A stretch of 64,000 nucleotides of DNA. Origin: Rhodobacteraceae bacterium UBA6213. Its GTDB lineage: Bacteria > Pseudomonadota > Alphaproteobacteria > Rhodobacterales > Rhodobacteraceae. Position numbers and translations under genes: made by a program. Numbering within the stretch: position 1 is the stretch's first letter; each line of letters opens with the position of its first letter. Positions 60,767-64,000 of this stretch are shown here, one piece after another. The stretch is from positions 89,444 to 153,443 of the forward strand of contig DISJ01000005.1 in assembly GCA_002421605.1 (NCBI GenBank), in the 5' to 3' direction. The notes beneath the pieces were generated by a model. That model made no database searches, had not been told where the DNA came from, and was given only the letters and a program-made list of their open reading frames with translations.

Positions 60767-61699
60767 ATGTCGAATGAACGCCACCCGAACTTGACTGTGG
60801 CCGCGAGCCTCGCGGTGCAGCGGCCCGCCGCCGCTAAAACCAACGTGACGGCACCAGCACGTCGGCCGGGCGCGCTCGAAATGCCGCTTCTGTTGGCAGT
60901 GGTCAGTGCAGTATTGGTTTTTGCCTGGACGAGGCGCAATGAAGGCGATCTGACTGCCGAAACCGGCGTTGGGTATTATCTTGGCATTGCTGGTGGGCTG
61001 ATGATGCTCGTCTTGCTGGCCTACCCCTTGCGCAAGCGGCTTCGGGCGCTGCGGTTTATGGGAAGTATTCCGGGCTGGTTTCGGGTGCACATGCTTTTGG
61101 GGGTCTTGGGCCCCACGCTGATCGTCCTGCACTCCAATTTCACATTGGGGTCCACCAACAGCCGGACGGCGCTATTCGCAATGTTGGTGGTGGTCGGAAG
61201 CGGGTTCATCGGTCGCTTTCTGTATGCGCACGTCTATCGTGGCCTCTACGGCCACCAACAGATGGCATGCGACCGATTTGGCGAAGTCGAAGAGTTGCGC
61301 GGAATCCTTTGCCGAACCGCAGCCAGTGAAAACGCGGCGTTGCAAGATGATTTGGTCGCCATTCTGAGCCGGTATCAGGCAAGTCGACTCGAAAAAACCA
61401 AAGGATTTTGGCGAGCATTGGTTTACGCTTTGACGGGCCCGATTTCGCGGGCAAGGCTGCGCGCGAGGCTGCTTCGCAATTTCCAGCGAGAGGTATCCGA
61501 AGACGGCTCTGACACGTTCCGACGGAAGAGACAGTTTTTTCTCGGCGCGCTGGATCGCTACTTCTATTCTGTCGGCAAGGCTGAGGCGCTTGCGTTCTAC
61601 GAGCGGAGTTTTGCAGCATGGCATCTGCTGCATGTGCCGCTGTTCATAATCTTGATACTTTCGACAATCGCCCACATCATAGCGGTGCATCTATATTAA
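60767..61699 (+). CDS. Putative membrane b-type cytochrome, unknown family
   Basis: A 310-residue protein with three N-terminal helices (PLLLAVVSAVLVFAW, YYLGIAGGLMMLVLLAYPL, VHMLLGVLGPTLIVLHSNF), a fourth (ALFAMLVVVGSGFIGRFLYAHV), a charged cytoplasmic stretch of about 100 residues and a C-terminal helix (LLHVPLFIILILSTIAHIIAVHLY). Histidines at helix ends (VHMLLG...LH, AHVYRGLYGH, WHLLHVPLF, AHIIAVH) could ligate b haems. It lies 13 bases before an 18-haem cytochrome gene, so it may pass electrons between quinol and that protein. The ATG at 60767 is preferred to a TTG at 60749. The haem role is inferred. Confidence 0.7.
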   Translation: MSNERHPNLTVAASLAVQRPAAAKTNVTAPARRPGALEMPLLLAVVSAVLVFAWTRRNEGDLTAETGVGYYLGIAGGLMMLVLLAYPLRKRLRALRFMGSIPGWFRVHMLLGVLGPTLIVLHSNFTLGSTNSRTALFAMLVVVGSGFIGRFLYAHVYRGLYGHQQMACDRFGEVEELRGILCRTAASENAALQDDLVAILSRYQASRLEKTKGFWRALVYALTGPISRARLRARLLRNFQREVSEDGSDTFRRKRQFFLGALDRYFYSVGKAEALAFYERSFAAWHLLHVPLFIILILSTIAHIIAVHLY

Positions 61700-61712
61700 G
61701 AAGGTCCAGAGC

Positions 61713-63089
61713 TTGCGAGCGATCCTTACCTTCTTGGCACTGATCGTTGGCTTTTCTTGGCTTGCAGCGGGCGCTTCGCAGGCGGAGACCTGGTTTGAAG
61801 CTCTGGTGATGCCGGGCAAGTTGGCCACGGCCCACGCCAAGCTGGAATCCAAATGCGAGAACTGCCACGGCTCGTTCGCCCAAGACACCCAACCAAAACT
61901 TTGCCTGAACTGCCATGAAACCGTTGCCGCCGATGTTGCAACCGGCGCCGGATTTCATGGCCGCGCACCTGAGGCGCGCGCGCTAAGCTGTTCGTCGTGC
62001 CACGATGACCATCAAGGGCGCGATTTCAATATGGTGCCACTTGACGCCGAGACTTTCGATCATTCCTGGACGGATTTCTCGCTTGTCGGTGCTCACACTG
62101 CCGCATCGTGCGAAAGCTGCCATCTGACTGGCAAGAAGTTCGCTGAAGCTCCATCAGCCTGCGTCGATTGCCACAAGCTGAACGATCCGCACAAAGGGGC
62201 ATTGGGAACGGATTGCTCCAGTTGCCATGTCGGGACACGCTGGGATGAAGTGAAGGCGTTTGATCATTCCAAGACCAAGTTTCCTCTCGTTGGAAGCCAC
62301 GTGACGTTGAACTGTGACTCTTGTCATGCGGCGGAGGTCTGGACCGGGCTGCCGATAGATTGCATCGGCTGTCACATGATCGACGATGTCCACGAGAACC
62401 GTTTTGGTGCGGATTGCGCGACGTGTCATGAATCTGGCGATTGGGCCAAGGTCCGCTTTGAGCATGATCGCGACACGGATTTTGCGCTGACCGGCAAGCA
62501 CCTCGAAACCGACTGCACGGGGTGCCACCTGCCTGGGGGCGATGCTGCGAAAACGACGACAGACTGCATTGGATGTCATCAGGCAGATGATGTGCACAAG
62601 TCCACGCTGGGCGAGGATTGCGCCAGTTGCCACGGTACCGAAAGTTGGGTGCAGGAAGTCGTTTTCGACCATGATCTCACGCAGATGCCGCTATTGGGCC
62701 TGCACGCGATTGTGCCTTGCGAAGGCTGTCATAACAGTAAGGCTTTCAGCGAGGTCGATATTGCCTGTGTGTCTTGCCACATTGGCGATGACGTACACAA
62801 AGCGGCGTTGGATACAGACTGCGCCACCTGCCACAACCCGAACGGCTGGGTGTTCTGGCGTTTTGACCACGGCACCCAAACCGATTTCTTGTTGACCGGC
62901 GCACACAATGGCCTGGTTTGCGAGGCTTGCCATACACCCGGAACCGTCGCGACCGATGTGCCGGTCGCCTGCGCCGAATGTCATCAGAAAGAAGATATTC
63001 ACAAAGGCACTTTTGGGGCCAATTGCGAGGCATGCCACGGGACGGACACCTTCAAGGGCGCGCAGCTTCGCTTACCGGCCACGCCTTAG
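61713..63089 (+). CDS. Periplasmic multihaem cytochrome c with 18 CxxCH motifs
   Basis: A 458-residue c-type cytochrome with a Sec signal peptide (TTG start; FLALIVGFSWLAAGASQA). Eighteen CxxCH motifs are countable, from CENCH near residue 48 to CEACH near residue 440, about one per 22 residues. Most lie in a repeat of about 50-60 residues with the frame FDHxxTxFxLxGxHxxxxCxxCH then CxxCHxxDDVHK. The fold resembles cytochrome c3/MtrA-like wires. It should move electrons over a long distance in the periplasm. It is flanked by a membrane cytochrome gene and a CcmF-type haem lyase gene. Substrate and partner are unknown. Confidence 0.93.
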   Translation: MRAILTFLALIVGFSWLAAGASQAETWFEALVMPGKLATAHAKLESKCENCHGSFAQDTQPKLCLNCHETVAADVATGAGFHGRAPEARALSCSSCHDDHQGRDFNMVPLDAETFDHSWTDFSLVGAHTAASCESCHLTGKKFAEAPSACVDCHKLNDPHKGALGTDCSSCHVGTRWDEVKAFDHSKTKFPLVGSHVTLNCDSCHAAEVWTGLPIDCIGCHMIDDVHENRFGADCATCHESGDWAKVRFEHDRDTDFALTGKHLETDCTGCHLPGGDAAKTTTDCIGCHQADDVHKSTLGEDCASCHGTESWVQEVVFDHDLTQMPLLGLHAIVPCEGCHNSKAFSEVDIACVSCHIGDDVHKAALDTDCATCHNPNGWVFWRFDHGTQTDFLLTGAHNGLVCEACHTPGTVATDVPVACAECHQKEDIHKGTFGANCEACHGTDTFKGAQLRLPATP

Positions 63090-63266
63090 GGCGGCACACG
63101 CATAAACTCTTGGTAGATACGCGGCCCAGAGACGGCGGAATCCGGCAAACCCGGCGATTTCGCCAAAGTTTTCCTTTGCTGAGCATATTTGCAGGTCCGT
63201 ATAGTTTGGATTCAGATCGGGGGCTGTGCGCGACGCGAACAAGGCTTGATCCAAAGGGAAGCATAC

Positions 63267-64000
63267 ATGGTAGCGGAAATCGGGACCTACAGCCTCATCC
63301 TTGCATTGATGACGGCCTGCGCTGTTTTCGGCTTTGGGTTGTGGGGCGCGAGAAGGCGCAACCTCAACTTCATGGCGGCGGCCTCGACCGGGTCGCTGGT
63401 GTTGGCAATCCTGGTTATCTTGGCTTTTGGGTGCCTGACAGTGGCTTTCGTGCAATCAGACTTTTCGGTTCGCACCGTCACGGCCAACTCGAATACGGCT
63501 ATGCCGCTGCTGTATCGGGTTACCGGCGTTTGGGGCAATCACGAAGGATCGCTTCTGCTTTGGGTGCTGATCCTTGTGGTTTTTGGCGCGGCCCTCGCGC
63601 TGACTGGGCAGCAGCTTCCTCCAACGCTTAAAGCCCGTGTTCTGGGGTTGCAGGCAGCCTTGGGCGCGGGTTTTCTGGCGCTGATCGTGTTCACCTCCAG
63701 CCCATTCACGCGCCTGTTCCCCGCCCCTCTTGAGGGGGACGAGCTGAACCCGCTGTTGCAAGACATCGGCCTCGCGATCCATCCGCCGTTTCTCTATCTC
63801 GGCTACGTCGGTTTTTCGGTCACCTTTGCCTTTGCGGTTGCCGCACTGATCGAGGGCAAGGTGGACGCGAACTGGGCGCGCTATGTGCGCCCGTGGATCC
63901 TTGCAGCTTGGTGTTTTCTGACGGTCGGCATCGCGTTGGGCAGCTATTGGGCTTATTACGAGCTAGGTTGGGGCGGCTGGTGGTTCTGGGACCCGGTCGA
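63267..64000 (+). CDS. CcmF/NrfE-type cytochrome c haem lyase subunit (partial, runs off the window)
   Basis: The frame is open from the ATG at 63267 to the end of the window (244 codons). It begins MVAEIGTYSLILALMTACA and shows the CcmF signatures: VWGNHEGSLLLWVLILV, NPLLQDIGLAIHPPFLYLGYVGF and the start of the WWD haem-binding motif, LGWGGWWFWDPV. CcmF attaches haem to apocytochromes in the periplasm. Location directly after the 18-haem cytochrome gene suggests either the main ccm locus or a dedicated lyase like NrfE. The 3' end is outside the window. Confidence 0.93.
   Translation, partial: MVAEIGTYSLILALMTACAVFGFGLWGARRRNLNFMAAASTGSLVLAILVILAFGCLTVAFVQSDFSVRTVTANSNTAMPLLYRVTGVWGNHEGSLLLWVLILVVFGAALALTGQQLPPTLKARVLGLQAALGAGFLALIVFTSSPFTRLFPAPLEGDELNPLLQDIGLAIHPPFLYLGYVGFSVTFAFAVAALIEGKVDANWARYVRPWILAAWCFLTVGIALGSYWAYYELGWGGWWFWDPV

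Overview
The window is a G+C-rich alphaproteobacterial chromosome segment, most likely from the Rhodobacteraceae. The evidence is gene order and protein character: fabD-fabG-acpP, fabF-mltG, purD, xseA, ftsY, a YciB-type gene, rpsF-rpsR-rplI, feoA-feoB-feoC, a nosRZDFYX set, short intergenic gaps, many ATGA start/stop overlaps and strong third-position GC. No rRNA, tRNA or CRISPR array was seen.

Layout. 0.1-23.1 kb is mostly housekeeping: a glutathione transferase-like gene, type II fatty acid synthesis, a DHFR-fold reductase, an HdeD-like membrane protein and a coiled-coil partner, a lytic transglycosylase lipoprotein, fabF-mltG, purD, xseA, an AlkB-type hydroxylase, a YhhN lysoplasmalogenase, ftsY-EamA-yciB, the ribosomal S6-S18-L9 operon with a clear terminator, and feoABC. 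23.5-31.1 kb is a gene graveyard around one intact operon. It holds remnants of a MocR-type regulator, a c-type cytochrome and a TorA/DorA-type molybdoenzyme, then an intact RND efflux operon with a DUF2892 protein and an ArsR regulator whose two cysteines are spaced as in the persulfide sensor SqrR, then an internally deleted IS5/IS427-like element that truncates an already broken DUF1566 gene.

31.2-36.7 kb holds a ferredoxin, a ferric-reductase-like membrane cytochrome and a Tat-exported flavoprotein, divergent from a two-component system; this looks like an unassigned periplasmic respiratory reductase. 37.0-45.9 kb is the nitrous oxide respiration locus (an NsrR-like Rrf2 regulator, then nosR, Z, D, F, Y, X) with no nosL between nosY and nosX. 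46.0-52.9 kb is a type I secretion locus: HlyD-type adaptor, PrtD-type ABC exporter, a 649-residue repeat protein and a 484-residue extreme low-complexity Gly/Asp/Asn/Gln protein that is the likely cargo. An intrinsic terminator follows the presumed cargo gene. A CsgD/VpsT-like LuxR regulator diverges across an 870-base AT-richer gap and is followed by a small protein with a HEPN-like RNRYNH motif.

55.1-59.2 kb is a MacB/FtsX-type ABC exporter with a secreted AttH/CrtC-like lipocalin-domain protein. 59.4-60.2 kb is a broken IS6-family transposase. The window ends with a putative membrane cytochrome b, an 18-haem c-type cytochrome and the start of a CcmF-type haem lyase. The best candidates for undescribed biology are the type I secretion/low-complexity protein locus, the flavoprotein-ferredoxin-cytochrome reductase and the 18-haem cytochrome module.
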